A stretch of 64,000 nt of DNA from Cytophagaceae bacterium (GCA_027485575.1 JAIXQU010000088.1:18460-82459); one strand, 5' to 3'. Numbered from the stretch's first letter, positions 15,789-25,859 are shown. The notes: generated by a model from the letters alone, not told the origin. Numbers and translations are program-made.

Positions 15789-17741
15789 ATGATAGGGCAT
15801 TTCAGCTATAAGTCTTTTTTCACAGTTTGTTTTGCCATTTTTGGCTTGTTTTCTATTGAAGGAAAGGCCCAGAAATCTGAATCCCTTTTGCAACTTGCAG
15901 AGAAAGAAGCCATTTTGAATAGCAAGCGTTTTTCGGATATTCAATTGGTTACACCTGCCAACGGCCTTAACATTGATGTAATTCAGTACAGATGTCATTG
16001 GTTTGTTGACCCTGCAAATGATTCTATAAAAGGTAAAGTAGCCATAGTTTTTAAGCCTAAATCTTCGGCAGTAAATTCATTTACCCTGGATATGGCCAAC
16101 AATCTTTTGGTTTTAGGGGCTAAATTCCGAGGGATTTCTGTACCAACCAATTTCACAAATAGCAGTACACTTTCGGTTAACCTTGGAGCACAAACTTTGC
16201 AGCCTGGCCAAACAGATAGCATCGTTATTTGGTATCACGGAATACCCATTGCTTCTCCATTTGGATCCTATACCCGGACGCTTCATAATGGGGTGCCAAT
16301 TATTTATACCTTATCTGAACCTTATGGCGCCAAAGATTGGTGGCCCTGCAAGCAGGCATTAAGCGATAAGGCCGACTCAGTAGATTTTACCATATATACA
16401 CCTGCGCCCAACATGGCAGTGAGCAATGGTCTTCAGGTCGGGTTTTCCGAATCAAACGGAATAAGGACCTACAGATGGAAACATAAATATCCGGTTGTAA
16501 CCTACTTGTTGGCCATAGCCATAACGAATTATAGTCATTTTCAATACAAGGTTAAATTATCGTCAGGCGATTCACTTCCAATTGACAATTACAGCTATCC
16601 CGAAAACCTGGCGGAATGGCAATCCGGAATGCTGCCAATAAAAAATATGGTTCAGGATTTTGACACATTGCTTGGGCCATATCCCTTTCCAAGTGAGAAG
16701 TATGGACATGCTCAGTTTGCTTTTGGGGGTGGCATGGAACATCAAACCATTTCTTTCATGCAGAATACCAATCTTGGTCTTCAGGCCCATGAATTGGTTC
16801 ACCATTGGTTTGGAAACAAAATAACCTGTGGAAGTTGGAGGGATATTTGGCTTAATGAAGGTTTTGCAACCTATTTTGGTGCATTTGAGTATGTAAAGGC
16901 TGGCCTTTCAACATGGCCACAGGAGGGCCAGCAATGGATTGATTTAATAACCAGCGAACCTGGCGGCTCTGTTTATTGTTCAGATACTACTGATTTATTT
17001 CGAATATTCAGTGGAAGACTATCTTATGGAAAAGGAGCCATGTTGGTAAGGATGTTGAGGTATCGATTGGGTGAACAAGCTTTTTGGACCGCCTTGAAAA
17101 CCTATTTGGCATCGCCTCAGCTTAAATTTGGGTTTGCCAAAACCGAAGACCTTGTGGTATTCCTCGAACAATCTTCGGGACTTGATTTGTCAGAGTTTTT
17201 TAGAGATTGGTATAAAGGTGAGGGCTACCCAACTTTCCAGATTGGAGGGCAGGTGAATGGAAATATAGTAACGCTGAATTTGAATCAAACAAGTTCTCAC
17301 CCCTCTGTCACATTTTTTGAGGCAAGGCTTCCAATCAAAATTTCAGGTTCAGGGTTTGACACAACAGTTTTTGTAGATCATACCCAAAATGGCCAGATTG
17401 CCATTTTATCACTTCCTTTTACTGCAACGGACATTCAGTTTGATCCTGAAAGATTCTTGCTGGCCAAATCGAATGTGTCGTTGGTAACAAATAATGGTTT
17501 GAATGTCTCAAACCAAAACATTCAGATTTTACCAAATCCAGCAAAAGATAAAATTGAAATTCTGGGTTTAGATTCTGAAACCGAAGTTATTCTCCACAAT
17601 TCCAATGGAGGAAGGGTCCAAAAATATTCGTTATTAGATTCAAAGCGATTAATAGACCTTTCTGATTTTCCTTCAGGTTTATTTTATCTGAAATTTATTG
17701 GTCCTAAAGGAGTTATAATCAAAAGATTGGTAAGAAACTAG
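15789..17741 (+). CDS. Secreted M1-family aminopeptidase with T9SS type A sorting domain
   Basis: A 650-residue zinc metallopeptidase of the aminopeptidase N family. The signal peptide ends near GKAQKS. An N-terminal beta domain is followed by FGGGMEHQT (the substrate-binding GxMEN-like motif, here GGMEH) and the catalytic HELVHHW (zinc ligands His334 and His338, base Glu335) with the third ligand Glu357 in LNEGFATYF. The last 85 residues are a T9SS type A sorting domain (ILPNPAKDKIEI, ending GVIIKRLVRN), so the enzyme should be released or fixed at the cell surface by type IX secretion. It has its own promoter and shares a terminator with the convergent DUF349 gene. Confidence 0.92.
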   Translation: MIGHFSYKSFFTVCFAIFGLFSIEGKAQKSESLLQLAEKEAILNSKRFSDIQLVTPANGLNIDVIQYRCHWFVDPANDSIKGKVAIVFKPKSSAVNSFTLDMANNLLVLGAKFRGISVPTNFTNSSTLSVNLGAQTLQPGQTDSIVIWYHGIPIASPFGSYTRTLHNGVPIIYTLSEPYGAKDWWPCKQALSDKADSVDFTIYTPAPNMAVSNGLQVGFSESNGIRTYRWKHKYPVVTYLLAIAITNYSHFQYKVKLSSGDSLPIDNYSYPENLAEWQSGMLPIKNMVQDFDTLLGPYPFPSEKYGHAQFAFGGGMEHQTISFMQNTNLGLQAHELVHHWFGNKITCGSWRDIWLNEGFATYFGAFEYVKAGLSTWPQEGQQWIDLITSEPGGSVYCSDTTDLFRIFSGRLSYGKGAMLVRMLRYRLGEQAFWTALKTYLASPQLKFGFAKTEDLVVFLEQSSGLDLSEFFRDWYKGEGYPTFQIGGQVNGNIVTLNLNQTSSHPSVTFFEARLPIKISGSGFDTTVFVDHTQNGQIAILSLPFTATDIQFDPERFLLAKSNVSLVTNNGLNVSNQNIQILPNPAKDKIEILGLDSETEVILHNSNGGRVQKYSLLDSKRLIDLSDFPSGLFYLKFIGPKGVIIKRLVRN

Positions 17742-17990
17742 ATTTGTTTTCTTTGTTGTGATGCGTTAAGGTTTGAATGAAAGGAATTCAAATTCTTAAC
17801 CCGGTATTTTCTCAATTTTTGTTGGTAACATTTACTTCTCCACAAAACCTTGGAGAACAGCGCATTTAGAAGCCATTACATTTTTATCCATTAGGAAAAA
17901 GCATAATACCATTTGGAATCGGTTTGCTCTTTTTACATCCCATCTTTCTTTCGGTCTGGTATCTGATTCAAAAATTACAAAAGTTGCTAA

Positions 17991-18210
17991 AACCCGGATT
18001 TGTCGTTAGGACTTCTTTATAAGAGTCTAACCCTGACAGCAATGCCATGCGGGCCAGGCTTACAATAAACCAGCACTTTATATTAGAAATGCCTGGCAGC
18101 GGTACGGATACAGAAAAAAATTCGTCTAAGTTTCTGATTTTAAGCAAAATATACTCGGGATATTTGCCTGTGAGCAGACAGGGATTTCCTGGTTGCAATT
18201 CCGGCTTAAA
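17991..18210 (+). repeat. Dispersed intergenic repeat, copy B (diverged)
   Basis: Related to copies A and C. Shared blocks are GTTAGGACTTCTTTATAAGAG (close to GGAGTTCGTTATGAGA), a middle part like CCCTGACAGCAA shared with A, CGGTACGGATACAGA shared with C, AAGTTTCTGATTTTAAGCA, and the hairpin region TGCCTGTGAGCAGACAGGG with one arm decayed. It lies between the convergent M1 peptidase and DUF349 genes. Confidence 0.65.
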
Positions 18211-18221
18211 GCTAGGAAATA

Positions 18222-18251
18222 AAAAAAGCCACCTTTTGAGTGGCTTTTTTT
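18222..18251. terminator. Bidirectional terminator between M1 peptidase and DUF349 genes
   Basis: An 11-bp stem AAAAAAGCCAC / GTGGCTTTTTT (18222-18232 and 18240-18250), loop CTTTTGA, with A and T runs on both sides. Confidence 0.85.
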
Positions 18252-18264
18252 ATTGAATTGAAGC

Positions 18265-20463
18265 TTAGGATTTTTCTCCGGCCCTTATTTCCTTGAGCTG
18301 AGATTCTAATTCCTTTATTTCTAATTTAGAAAGGTTTATCTTCTTTTGAACATCTTCCAGAAGGGCAATTGCATTCTTAGACATTTTAAACATAGCAACA
18401 TTGTCTTCAAGATTACCGACATCTTTTTTCAACTGTTGCAACCTTTTTTGAATATAGCCTTCCTGATTTTTCAAAGACTTTATTCCTTCAGAACTATAAG
18501 TTGATCGGTTAGATAAAAGACTGATTTTTAATCTTTCTTTTTCTCCATTTGGAATCAAGGTTGAATTTTCGATCATCTCCATCATTGCCTTTGAAAACCT
18601 GGAATTAATCCTTTGCATTGCTTTCATCGGAACAAAGCCAATGGCTCTGAATTTCTCTTTTAATTGATCGACCAACTCTTTGGTTCCGGTACCGCTACTT
18701 GCAAGACCCTCTATTTCAACACAAATACTTTCTTTATCTGCAAGGTTTTGAAATTGAATTTTATCTTCTCCGGATCTTTGTTCCCTTAGTCTTGTGAAAA
18801 AATGGTCAATCCCTGCTTTAAAATCTTCGTACACTTTTTGGCCTTCCTTTCCATAAGCTGGCGCTACTTCTTTCCAGGCTTGTTGAAGCTGCTTCATCTT
18901 GTTGGCAATTCCATCCCAATCTTCACCATCCTTTAGACTGTTCACTTCTTCAACCAACGCTTGTTTTTGAAGTAGAATATCTTTCTTTCCCTTGTCCAAT
19001 TGTTTAAAAAACTCATTCTTATTGTGCATGAATTTTTTATAAACCGACCAGAATTGCTTGTTTAAATCATTGGTTTTTTCTCTGAAGCGACCTGGAATTT
19101 TTTTCCACTCTTCCTGTAGGGCAAGCAACTCCTGTGTTTTCGCTTGCCACTCCTTGGTGGAGTTAGATACATAAGTTTCAAAATCAGGAATCTTTGCTAT
19201 TATGGCTTCCTTCAAACTTATTTCTTCCGCAATCAAAGATTTCCTCTCTTCATTGAAAATCCTTCTTTTTTCATAAATAACGTCAACAGCTTTTTTAAGT
19301 CTGTCTTTTACTTCGTCTAATTTATCTTTGGTAATCGGCCCCAATGATCTATAGTCATCCTGATAGCTCATCAGATCCTTCATCGCCTTGGAAATCATAG
19401 GTTCCTCAGCAAGTTTCTCTATTTTACTTATGATGTCCAGTTTTAATTCCAGATTTTTCTTTCTGTCAAAATCCCTGAGATTATGGTATATTTCACTTAG
19501 GCTATAAAATCTTTCAATTAGTGAGTAGTAGGAAGCATTTAGATTCTGCGCATGTTCCGGACCGACAGGTCCGATTTTTTTCCATTCTTCCCTGATGACC
19601 TTAAATTTATCATAGCCTGGAGTATGCTCATGATCATCAACCAGTTTTCTTAATTGTTCGAGTAAAGTAAGCTTTGTTTCAAGATTTTTACTTCTTTCCT
19701 TTAACTGAAACTCCTGGTTTAATTTTCTCTTTTCATAGATTCCTTTCGCTGCCTGATTGAACCTTTGTTCCAGTGATTGATATTTGAATTCAAAGGTTTC
19801 CTTCTCATTTCCTTCACTTATAAATTTTTCAAGAGCCTCATTTTTATCATATTGATACAAGGTCTCAAACAGTGGTTTTAATTTTTGAATAACCCTCAAA
19901 GAGGTTAAAGGATCGTTGTCCCTGTTGAGTTGCTCAGCAAGTGTAACTATTTGTTCCTTAGTTAATCCGGAGTAATCTTCAGATTCCCTTTCTGCTTCTG
20001 CTTCTGCTAATTCTTCAAGTTCAGCTTCATGAACGATTACCAATTCTGGTTCAACTGTTGTAACTTCCGTTACAGCAACGGGTTCAGCGGCCTTTTCCTC
20101 TTCAGACATTGTTACTTCCGGAGAAATTTCGATTTCAACAACCTCGGAATTTTCAACAGAAATTGTCTCTGCTTCTGGCATAGATTCTGTTTCTACGGGT
20201 TCGTCTTTTGAAAAACCAACAATAGGCTCATTTTCTGGTTCCAAATTTGATTGATTCGCAACTTCCAAAGTATTTGAAGAGGCTTCAATTTCTGAAGTAA
20301 GAATTGATTCTGAAACTACTGTTTTTGATTCAGAATTTTCAGGTAGATCAGTTTCAATTTGCATTTCAGAAGAATCTGTATTGTCCTCATTGGATATTTC
20401 CGTAGGCACTGTTTCTTCGATATCATTTGACTGATCCAGGGGCAAGGTAGAGTTTTCGCTCAT
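18265..20463 (-). CDS. DUF349-repeat coiled-coil protein
   Basis: A 732-residue, highly acidic and helical protein. Residues 1-190 are a low-complexity Glu/Ser/Val segment. From about 200 to 640 there are repeated units of about 70 residues with the pattern EEWKKIGPVGPEH, QDDYRSLGPI, EEWKKIPGRFREK, QQAWKEVAPAYGKE and EKFRAIGFVPM, which is the DUF349 repeat. The last 90 residues are coiled coil. No signal peptide is present, so it is cytoplasmic. Function of the family is poorly known. ATG 20463 is chosen; the longer frame starts with TTG at 20484. A consensus promoter lies 35 bases upstream. Confidence 0.88.
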   Translation of the reverse strand: MSENSTLPLDQSNDIEETVPTEISNEDNTDSSEMQIETDLPENSESKTVVSESILTSEIEASSNTLEVANQSNLEPENEPIVGFSKDEPVETESMPEAETISVENSEVVEIEISPEVTMSEEEKAAEPVAVTEVTTVEPELVIVHEAELEELAEAEAERESEDYSGLTKEQIVTLAEQLNRDNDPLTSLRVIQKLKPLFETLYQYDKNEALEKFISEGNEKETFEFKYQSLEQRFNQAAKGIYEKRKLNQEFQLKERSKNLETKLTLLEQLRKLVDDHEHTPGYDKFKVIREEWKKIGPVGPEHAQNLNASYYSLIERFYSLSEIYHNLRDFDRKKNLELKLDIISKIEKLAEEPMISKAMKDLMSYQDDYRSLGPITKDKLDEVKDRLKKAVDVIYEKRRIFNEERKSLIAEEISLKEAIIAKIPDFETYVSNSTKEWQAKTQELLALQEEWKKIPGRFREKTNDLNKQFWSVYKKFMHNKNEFFKQLDKGKKDILLQKQALVEEVNSLKDGEDWDGIANKMKQLQQAWKEVAPAYGKEGQKVYEDFKAGIDHFFTRLREQRSGEDKIQFQNLADKESICVEIEGLASSGTGTKELVDQLKEKFRAIGFVPMKAMQRINSRFSKAMMEMIENSTLIPNGEKERLKISLLSNRSTYSSEGIKSLKNQEGYIQKRLQQLKKDVGNLEDNVAMFKMSKNAIALLEDVQKKINLSKLEIKELESQLKEIRAGEKS

Positions 20464-20498
20464 AAGGTCTTGATTGACTGACAATTTTTTAAGGACTG

Positions 20499-20528
20499 CA
20501 AAAATAAGGGAATTAAATAACCCACCAA
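20499..20528 (-). promoter_or_regulatory. Promoter of the DUF349 gene
   Basis: On the - strand TTG (20528-20526), spacing 19, TATTTTTG (20506-20499). This is a full match to TTG-N19-TAnnTTTG, about 35 bases ahead of the ATG at 20463. Confidence 0.65.
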
Positions 20529-20609
20529 ATCACAATTAACACAAGTCATAGTTAATTTTTTAATTTTTGGAATTCTATTGTAGCTACTCATTTATTTTGA
20601 AGTAAGTTG

Positions 20610-20641
20610 TTGCCAAAAAATTGAATTAATTGTTACTTTTG
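20610..20641 (+). promoter_or_regulatory. Promoter abutting the S51 peptidase start (leaderless mRNA likely)
   Basis: TTG at 20610-20612, spacing 21, TACTTTTG at 20634-20641. The ATG is at 20647, only 5 bases after the -7 element, so transcription should begin at or within a base or two of the start codon. Confidence 0.6.
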
Positions 20642-20646
20642 CAGAA

Positions 20647-21963
20647 ATGTACCCGTCAGGAAAATTCTTTTACATCTCAGCCTGGGTTTTTATTGTTTTT
20701 GGTTTGGTTTCTTTTGAATCCAAATCCCAGGGTTATGTATCTTATTTTACAGGTGATACATCGGATATTCAAACTTCTACCCAGCCAGGTTTTGTTTTGA
20801 TGGGCGGCTCCACTGAAAATGATGAAGCTATGAAATGGTGGTTGAATAAGGCTAATGGGGGAGATGTTTTGGTTATCAGGGCAAGTGGCTCTAATGGGTA
20901 TAATTCATATTTATTCTCTGAATTAGGAATAACAGTTAATTCGGTGGAAACCCTTGTTTTCCAAAACCGACAGGCAGCTTTTTCGCCTTATGTCAAAAAA
21001 AGATTGGCCGAATGTGAGGCACTCTGGATTGCAGGTGGCGACCAAAGCGTATATACAAATTATTGGAAAAACAGCCCGGTTGATTCTCTTATTAATTTTC
21101 TGATAAATGTAAAAAAAGTTCCGGTGGGAGGTACTTCTGCAGGAATGGCCATTTTAGGAGAAGCTTATTTTGACGCAAAAAATGGAAGCGTGACTTCTTC
21201 TGAATCACTTTCCAATCCATTTGGTTCAAGGGTTTCAATTGGAAGGGGTGATTTTCTTAAAATTCCACTACTTGAAAAGACAATAACCGACACACATTTT
21301 GATAATCCAGACCGTAGAGGAAGGCTTTTTACATTTTTAGCCAGGCTCTATTCTGACTCATCAGAACCGTATTTTGGAATTGCATCTGAAGAGAAAACCG
21401 CTGTTTGTATTGATAATCAAGGAGTGGCCAGAGTTTTCGGAAACTCTCCTTCAACCGAGTTTGCCTATTTTATTCAGGTAAATTGCGAAAATGACAGTTT
21501 GCCCGAAAATTGTAATCCTAATTCTCAATTGACCTGGAAAAGAAATAACGCCGCTCTTAAGGTTTGTAAAATTCCAGGTACAAATGCGGGGACTAATTTT
21601 TTTGATTTAACCGACTGGTTTACAGAGTCTGGTGGAACCTGGGAAAATTGGTTTGCGAATAATGGCCTTTTTTTCTCTAATGCAGGTTTCCCTCCAAATT
21701 GTGTAACAAGTCAATTCTCTCAGGACGAAGCCGTTTTGATTGAAACTTATCCCAATCCTGTGTTGGATTTAATAAAAGTACAATCTCAGGAAGAAATAAT
21801 TGAGGTTAGAATCTTGGATCAAATGGGTCGGGTCATTCAAATTAATAGACCCGGACAAAATCTTTTCGAGTTTTCTGTAAACCACCTTCCTAAGGGTTTT
21901 TATTTTCTGGAAATCAGAAATATTAAAGAAAGAATCTTCAATAAGAAATTTCAAAAGATCTAA
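20647..21963 (+). CDS. Secreted cyanophycinase-like peptidase (S51) with T9SS type A domain
   Basis: A 438-residue protein with signal peptide (cleavage near SKSQG) and an S51/glutamine-amidotransferase-like fold. Visible motifs are FVLMGGST, the loop IAGGDQSVY and the nucleophile elbow GGTSAGMAI with Ser164. A DTHFDNPDRRGRL segment supplies the catalytic His, as in cyanophycinase. The last 75 residues form a T9SS type A sorting domain (ETYPNPVLDLIKV, ending RIFNKKFQKI), so it is exported across the outer membrane. It probably cleaves an unusual peptide or isopeptide bond; whether the substrate is cyanophycin is not shown. Confidence 0.88.
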   Translation: MYPSGKFFYISAWVFIVFGLVSFESKSQGYVSYFTGDTSDIQTSTQPGFVLMGGSTENDEAMKWWLNKANGGDVLVIRASGSNGYNSYLFSELGITVNSVETLVFQNRQAAFSPYVKKRLAECEALWIAGGDQSVYTNYWKNSPVDSLINFLINVKKVPVGGTSAGMAILGEAYFDAKNGSVTSSESLSNPFGSRVSIGRGDFLKIPLLEKTITDTHFDNPDRRGRLFTFLARLYSDSSEPYFGIASEEKTAVCIDNQGVARVFGNSPSTEFAYFIQVNCENDSLPENCNPNSQLTWKRNNAALKVCKIPGTNAGTNFFDLTDWFTESGGTWENWFANNGLFFSNAGFPPNCVTSQFSQDEAVLIETYPNPVLDLIKVQSQEEIIEVRILDQMGRVIQINRPGQNLFEFSVNHLPKGFYFLEIRNIKERIFNKKFQKI

Positions 21964-22152
21964 ATCCTTTCTTCCTTTTTCTCGACTAAAACCGGATTTT
22001 TTTACAGGAATTTATTTAGAAATCTCCGCTTGTATATAAAAAATTCCGTTTATATATATTAAAGTTCCGTTCGCACCTTTTTTGTCATTTCTAAAAATTT
22101 TATGGCGTGTTAAGGACATATAAATTTTCTTACCCTTTAAATTTTAGAAATC

Positions 22153-22557
22153 ATGAAAACGCAATCAATTTTCCAAACACTACAGGCAAGTTTATTTTCT
22201 CTTTCTTTGGTTGTATTATTTTCTTCCTGTTCCAAAGAAAATATCGAGCCTACCCAAGCCAACCCAAATCAGGAATCTACCGCCCGATTGGCAATTAATG
22301 CAACTGCAGGTTCTGCAAACATTGCTGATATCAATGGCCAGGCTGAAAGGAAAAATATCGCAGAAGCTGCTCCAAAGAAAGACATTAAGTTTGTAGATTA
22401 TGTAAACACAAAAGGTGATATCATAATTGAATATCAAGCTGAAAAAGGACCAAGAACAAAATTTAATACCTTAAAGTTTGACGGCAATCAAAGTTCAACC
22501 AACAAGATTTTTATTCCAAAATTCAAAAAAGTGAACCTACTTTCTAGTCCCAGGTAG
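22153..22557 (+). CDS. Small lipoprotein, unknown function
   Basis: A 134-residue protein starting at ATG 22153, with a hydrophobic signal (SLFSLSLVVLF) and lipobox FSSCSKE, hence a lipid anchor at Cys26. The mature part has an Ala/Asn-rich linker and then a basic region (VDYVNTKGDIIIEYQAEKG). I do not recognise the family. The long AT-rich leader (21964-22152) holds two TTCCGTT direct repeats but no full consensus promoter. A strong hairpin terminator follows within 40 bases, so it is monocistronic. Confidence 0.65.
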   Translation: MKTQSIFQTLQASLFSLSLVVLFSSCSKENIEPTQANPNQESTARLAINATAGSANIADINGQAERKNIAEAAPKKDIKFVDYVNTKGDIIIEYQAEKGPRTKFNTLKFDGNQSSTNKIFIPKFKKVNLLSSPR

Positions 22558-22593
22558 TCCAACATGTAGACTGGAATTAAGTTCTCTGAAATT

Positions 22594-22630
22594 AAAAAAG
22601 AGCTCTACCACTGCGGCAGAGCTTTTTTTT
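22594..22630 (+). terminator. Terminator after the small lipoprotein gene
   Basis: The stem AAAAAGAGCTCT / AGAGCTTTTTTT, with an imperfect inner extension (ACC / GGC) and a T8 run. Confidence 0.8.
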
Positions 22631-22855
22631 GTTTTTTTAATTATAGAGTTGACATTGTTACTTGTTATTGACCTTTTTACCAATAAAGCGTGAACTAGTT
22701 TTGAAGCAATTGGAAATGGAAGGAAAATACAAAATCAGGGATATTTGGTGACAAAAAAGTTTTTTCAAAGGCAAAGAAAAAATTGCGAATGAAGTTTTCC
22801 TACAGGCTGTTTTTGTTAAAAATTTCAAAAGCTCCAACTTTAAATTTTATTTAAA

Positions 22856-23545
22856 ATGTTAGTATTGTTTTCAAATCGATTCATGTTCAGGCTTTTTCAG
22901 TCTTTTCTTTTTCAGGTTTTTTCTTTGTCGGCTGAGGCCCAAAGCCAGAACGATCCCATTCGAATCGCATGTGTTGGAAACAGCATTACATTTGGTTCCG
23001 GAGTTGAAAACAGAGCTGCCAATTGCTATCCCAATCAGCTTCAGAGGATGTTTGGCGAAAAGTATGAAGTTCAAAACTTTGGAGTAAGTGGCGCTACTTT
23101 ACTCAATTTAGGGGATAAGCCCTACATGAAGGAACCGGCCTATCGGGATGCCATTCAGTTTAAACCAGAAATTGTGGTCATTAAATTAGGGACAAATGAT
23201 AGTAAACCCCAAAATTGGGATGAGTTTAAAACCTATTTTGTTAGGGATTACAAATCGCTGGTCGGTAGTTTCAGGTTGGCGAATCCTCAGGTAAAAATCT
23301 TTATTTGTTTACCAGTTCCTGCATTTGGAGAAGTATTTGGCATCAGAGATAAAGTTATCAAAGAAGAAATCCTGCCCCTGTTGAAATCAATTGTGATGGA
23401 AGAAAAACTTACGATCATAGACCTCTACACTCCACTTTTAGGTTTTGGAGAAATGTTTCCAGATAAAATTCATCCAAATGCAAAGGGTTCACGGAAAATC
23501 GCAGAATTGGTATTTGAAGGTTTGAAAGAGCTTAAGATCAGGTAG
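22856..23545 (+). CDS. Exported SGNH/GDSL-type hydrolase (esterase or lipase fold)
   Basis: A 229-residue protein with a signal peptide (ending near AEAQSQ) and the four SGNH blocks. Block I is CVGNSITFG with nucleophile Ser43, block II has Gly79 in FGVSGAT, block III is LGTNDS with Asn114, and block V is FPDKIHPNAKG with Asp203 and His206. Such enzymes hydrolyse esters of carbohydrates, lipids or acetylated polysaccharide; the substrate is not known. The start could also be ATG at codon 10 (22883), which would shorten the signal peptide n-region. No T9SS domain, so it is probably periplasmic. No consensus promoter is obvious. Confidence 0.86.
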   Translation: MLVLFSNRFMFRLFQSFLFQVFSLSAEAQSQNDPIRIACVGNSITFGSGVENRAANCYPNQLQRMFGEKYEVQNFGVSGATLLNLGDKPYMKEPAYRDAIQFKPEIVVIKLGTNDSKPQNWDEFKTYFVRDYKSLVGSFRLANPQVKIFICLPVPAFGEVFGIRDKVIKEEILPLLKSIVMEEKLTIIDLYTPLLGFGEMFPDKIHPNAKGSRKIAELVFEGLKELKIR

Positions 23546-23858
23546 GCTTGTTCTATTTTTTTCGTATTGAATAGTTGAGACAGGCCAAAACGATTTCAAA
23601 ATCATTTCGCCTTTAGATTTTGGAAATCAGTGGTTTTGAACTTCCATTAGATAAACACACAGCTAAATCGCTCAAAAAATTATAGTTCCCGGAAATCAGA
23701 AACCGGAAGGAGTTTTCGGAATCTCTTCAGGCAAATTCAAGGCTATAGTTTCCGTAGATTTACACAGAAGAGAAGCTTATACCCGGAATTTTAAATTGAG
23801 TTTCCAGACCAATGCCAATTTCTAAGTTGTTAACTTTGGCCGATCCAAATGAAAAAAC
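23546..23858. other. Intergenic stretch with little visible structure
   Basis: No ORF, RNA or strong hairpin is seen. The only notable element is TAACTTTG at 23831-23838, a possible -7 box for the M14 peptidase gene starting at 23859, without a clear -33 TTG at the right distance. Confidence 0.5.
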
Positions 23859-25667
23859 ATGAAGTTTAAGTTTATGATTTTCTGGGGGTTAGTTCTTTTT
23901 TCAAACAGAACTTTTTCTCAGTTTCCGATTTTGCCACCCACTCAATCCTGGTCAGGAATTAGTGAATCCCTGATAGCTGATCCAAAAAACCCATGGATAA
24001 CCCCAACAGAAATGTCTGGATTTAAACAGACACCCAGCTATTCTGAAACCATGGATTGGCTTCAAAAATTATGTAAGGCTTCAGGGTTTCTGAAAATGTC
24101 AGTGATTGGTAAAAGCCCTGAAGGGAGGGAAATAATGATGGTGATTGCTTCCCTGGAAAAGGATAACTCGGCCAAAGGAATTGCCCAATCAAAAAAGCCA
24201 ACACTTTTGGTCCAGTGTGGAATACACAGCGGAGAAATTGATGGAAAAGATGCTTCTATGATGTTGCTGAGAGATTTGGCGTTTTCTTCCAAAAAGGCAA
24301 TATTAACCAAGGTTAATGTGCTGATTGTTCCTATTTTAAATGTTGATGGTCATGAGCGAAGCGGGCCATTCAACCGGCCCAATCAAAGAGGACCTGAAAA
24401 TATGGGTTGGCGGACCAATGCCCAAAACTTAAATCTGAACCGGGACTACATGAAGCTTGACACCAAAGAAATTCAGGCCATGGTAGAAGTTTTCAACCAA
24501 TATGACCCCGATTTTTTTATGGACATTCATGTTACCGATGGCGCCGATTTTCAATATGATGTCACCTATGGTTTTATGGGAAAACTTGGGCATTCACCAG
24601 CCATAGCCAATTGGATTGAAAGATTTTACGTCCCCGGAATTGAGAACGGGTTGAAACAAATGGGCCACATTCCAGGCCTTTTTTTAAATCAAGCCAGTGG
24701 TCCCGATTTCTCCAAAGGAATTCTTGATGAACCGACGAGTCCAAATTTTTCAAACGGTTATGCAGATTTAAGAGGATTGCCAGGAGTTTTGATTGAAAAT
24801 CACTCCCTAAAACCCTTCAAACAAAGAGTTTTGGGAACCTATGTTTTACTGGAGGAATCGATGAAAGTGCTTGCCAACCAAAAAACAACTTTGTTTGATT
24901 CAATCCAAAAAGTAAGGAAATCAAGGGAAATAGAAATTCCATTGATGCTAAAAAGTCCGGATTTGAACCAACCTGCCCCGGATAGCATTATGCACCTTGG
25001 AATTGTTTCAACCATAGAAAAATCGGATATTACAAATGGTGAAGTAATTCGTTGGCAGGGAAAACCAGAATCTAGAAAACTTCCATTTTTCAGACCAAAG
25101 GCAGTTGGAAAATCAGTGGTACGGCCGGAAGGTTTTTGGGTGCCGGTCCATTGTGAGGAAATCATCAGTCGGTTGAAAAAGCATGGAATTCAAATGGAAG
25201 TTGCACTCGAGGACAAAGAAGTTTTGGTTGAATTGTCGAGAATCAAAAATCCAAAGTTTAGCCCCAGACCTTATGAGGGCAGGTTTCAGGTAAATGGTGA
25301 GATTATTGCAGAATTGGTCAAAAGGAAATTCAGAAAAGGCTCGGTTTGGGTTTCTACCAACCAACCACTGGGGAATCTTGCTGTAGTTTTACTTAATCCA
25401 AGGAGCCCGGAGTCCTTTTTGCAATGGGGTTTTTTCAACACCATTTTTCAACCTACAGAATATATGGAGGCCTATCTAATAGAACCCCTGGCTAAAAATA
25501 TGTTGAATAATTCTCCGGATTTAAGGGCCAGATTTGAAAAGAAGAAGCAGGAAGAACCCGCATTTGCCAATAATCCAGGAGCAATTTTAGATTGGTTTTA
25601 TAAGCAAAGTCCGTATGCAGATTCTGAATACCTTTTGTATCCGGTGGGAATAGCCATCAATCCTTAA
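23859..25667 (+). CDS. Exported M14-family zinc carboxypeptidase
   Basis: A 602-residue protein with a signal peptide (ending near TFSQF) and an M14 peptidase domain over roughly 60-340. Zinc ligands are seen in GIHSGEIDGKD (His123 and Glu126) and MDIHVTDG (His224). The substrate-binding block is LNLNRDYMKL (Asn194-Arg195), preceded by PILNVDGHERSGP. The C-terminal 250 residues are mostly beta and poorly matched to known domains, and there is no clear T9SS motif. Many such Bacteroidota M14 proteins are periplasmic or surface peptidases acting on peptides or peptidoglycan; specificity cannot be read. It appears to be transcribed alone. Confidence 0.88.
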   Translation: MKFKFMIFWGLVLFSNRTFSQFPILPPTQSWSGISESLIADPKNPWITPTEMSGFKQTPSYSETMDWLQKLCKASGFLKMSVIGKSPEGREIMMVIASLEKDNSAKGIAQSKKPTLLVQCGIHSGEIDGKDASMMLLRDLAFSSKKAILTKVNVLIVPILNVDGHERSGPFNRPNQRGPENMGWRTNAQNLNLNRDYMKLDTKEIQAMVEVFNQYDPDFFMDIHVTDGADFQYDVTYGFMGKLGHSPAIANWIERFYVPGIENGLKQMGHIPGLFLNQASGPDFSKGILDEPTSPNFSNGYADLRGLPGVLIENHSLKPFKQRVLGTYVLLEESMKVLANQKTTLFDSIQKVRKSREIEIPLMLKSPDLNQPAPDSIMHLGIVSTIEKSDITNGEVIRWQGKPESRKLPFFRPKAVGKSVVRPEGFWVPVHCEEIISRLKKHGIQMEVALEDKEVLVELSRIKNPKFSPRPYEGRFQVNGEIIAELVKRKFRKGSVWVSTNQPLGNLAVVLLNPRSPESFLQWGFFNTIFQPTEYMEAYLIEPLAKNMLNNSPDLRARFEKKKQEEPAFANNPGAILDWFYKQSPYADSEYLLYPVGIAINP

Positions 25668-25851
25668 TTCACATTCCCAAATCGGGAATTGGGTTCAAGC
25701 ATTCTTTGGTTTTCGTTTTTTTTGTTTTTCCTGAAAGGGATTAAGCCGAATGATTTTATTGAAAAGTAAGTCAATTTGGAAAACCATTTTGAATGTGATT
25801 CTTATTTGGTTTTAACACGGATGAATTTCTATTCAACCCGTTCAATATTTT

Positions 25852-25859
25852 TACATTTG
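25852..25859 (+). promoter_or_regulatory. -7 element of the hutH promoter
   Basis: TACATTTG matches TAnnTTTG, 19 bases before the hutH ATG. The -33 region lacks a clean TTG. Confidence 0.45.

Noticed and set aside
18047..18256. + strand ORF containing LPVSRQGFPG, and the antisense ORF 17968-18198
   Set aside because: Both are translations of diverged repeat copy B and the terminator.
25673..25691. ATTCCC-AAATC-GGGAAT hairpin after the M14 peptidase gene
   Set aside because: The stem is short and no T tract follows directly, so it is too weak to call a terminator.
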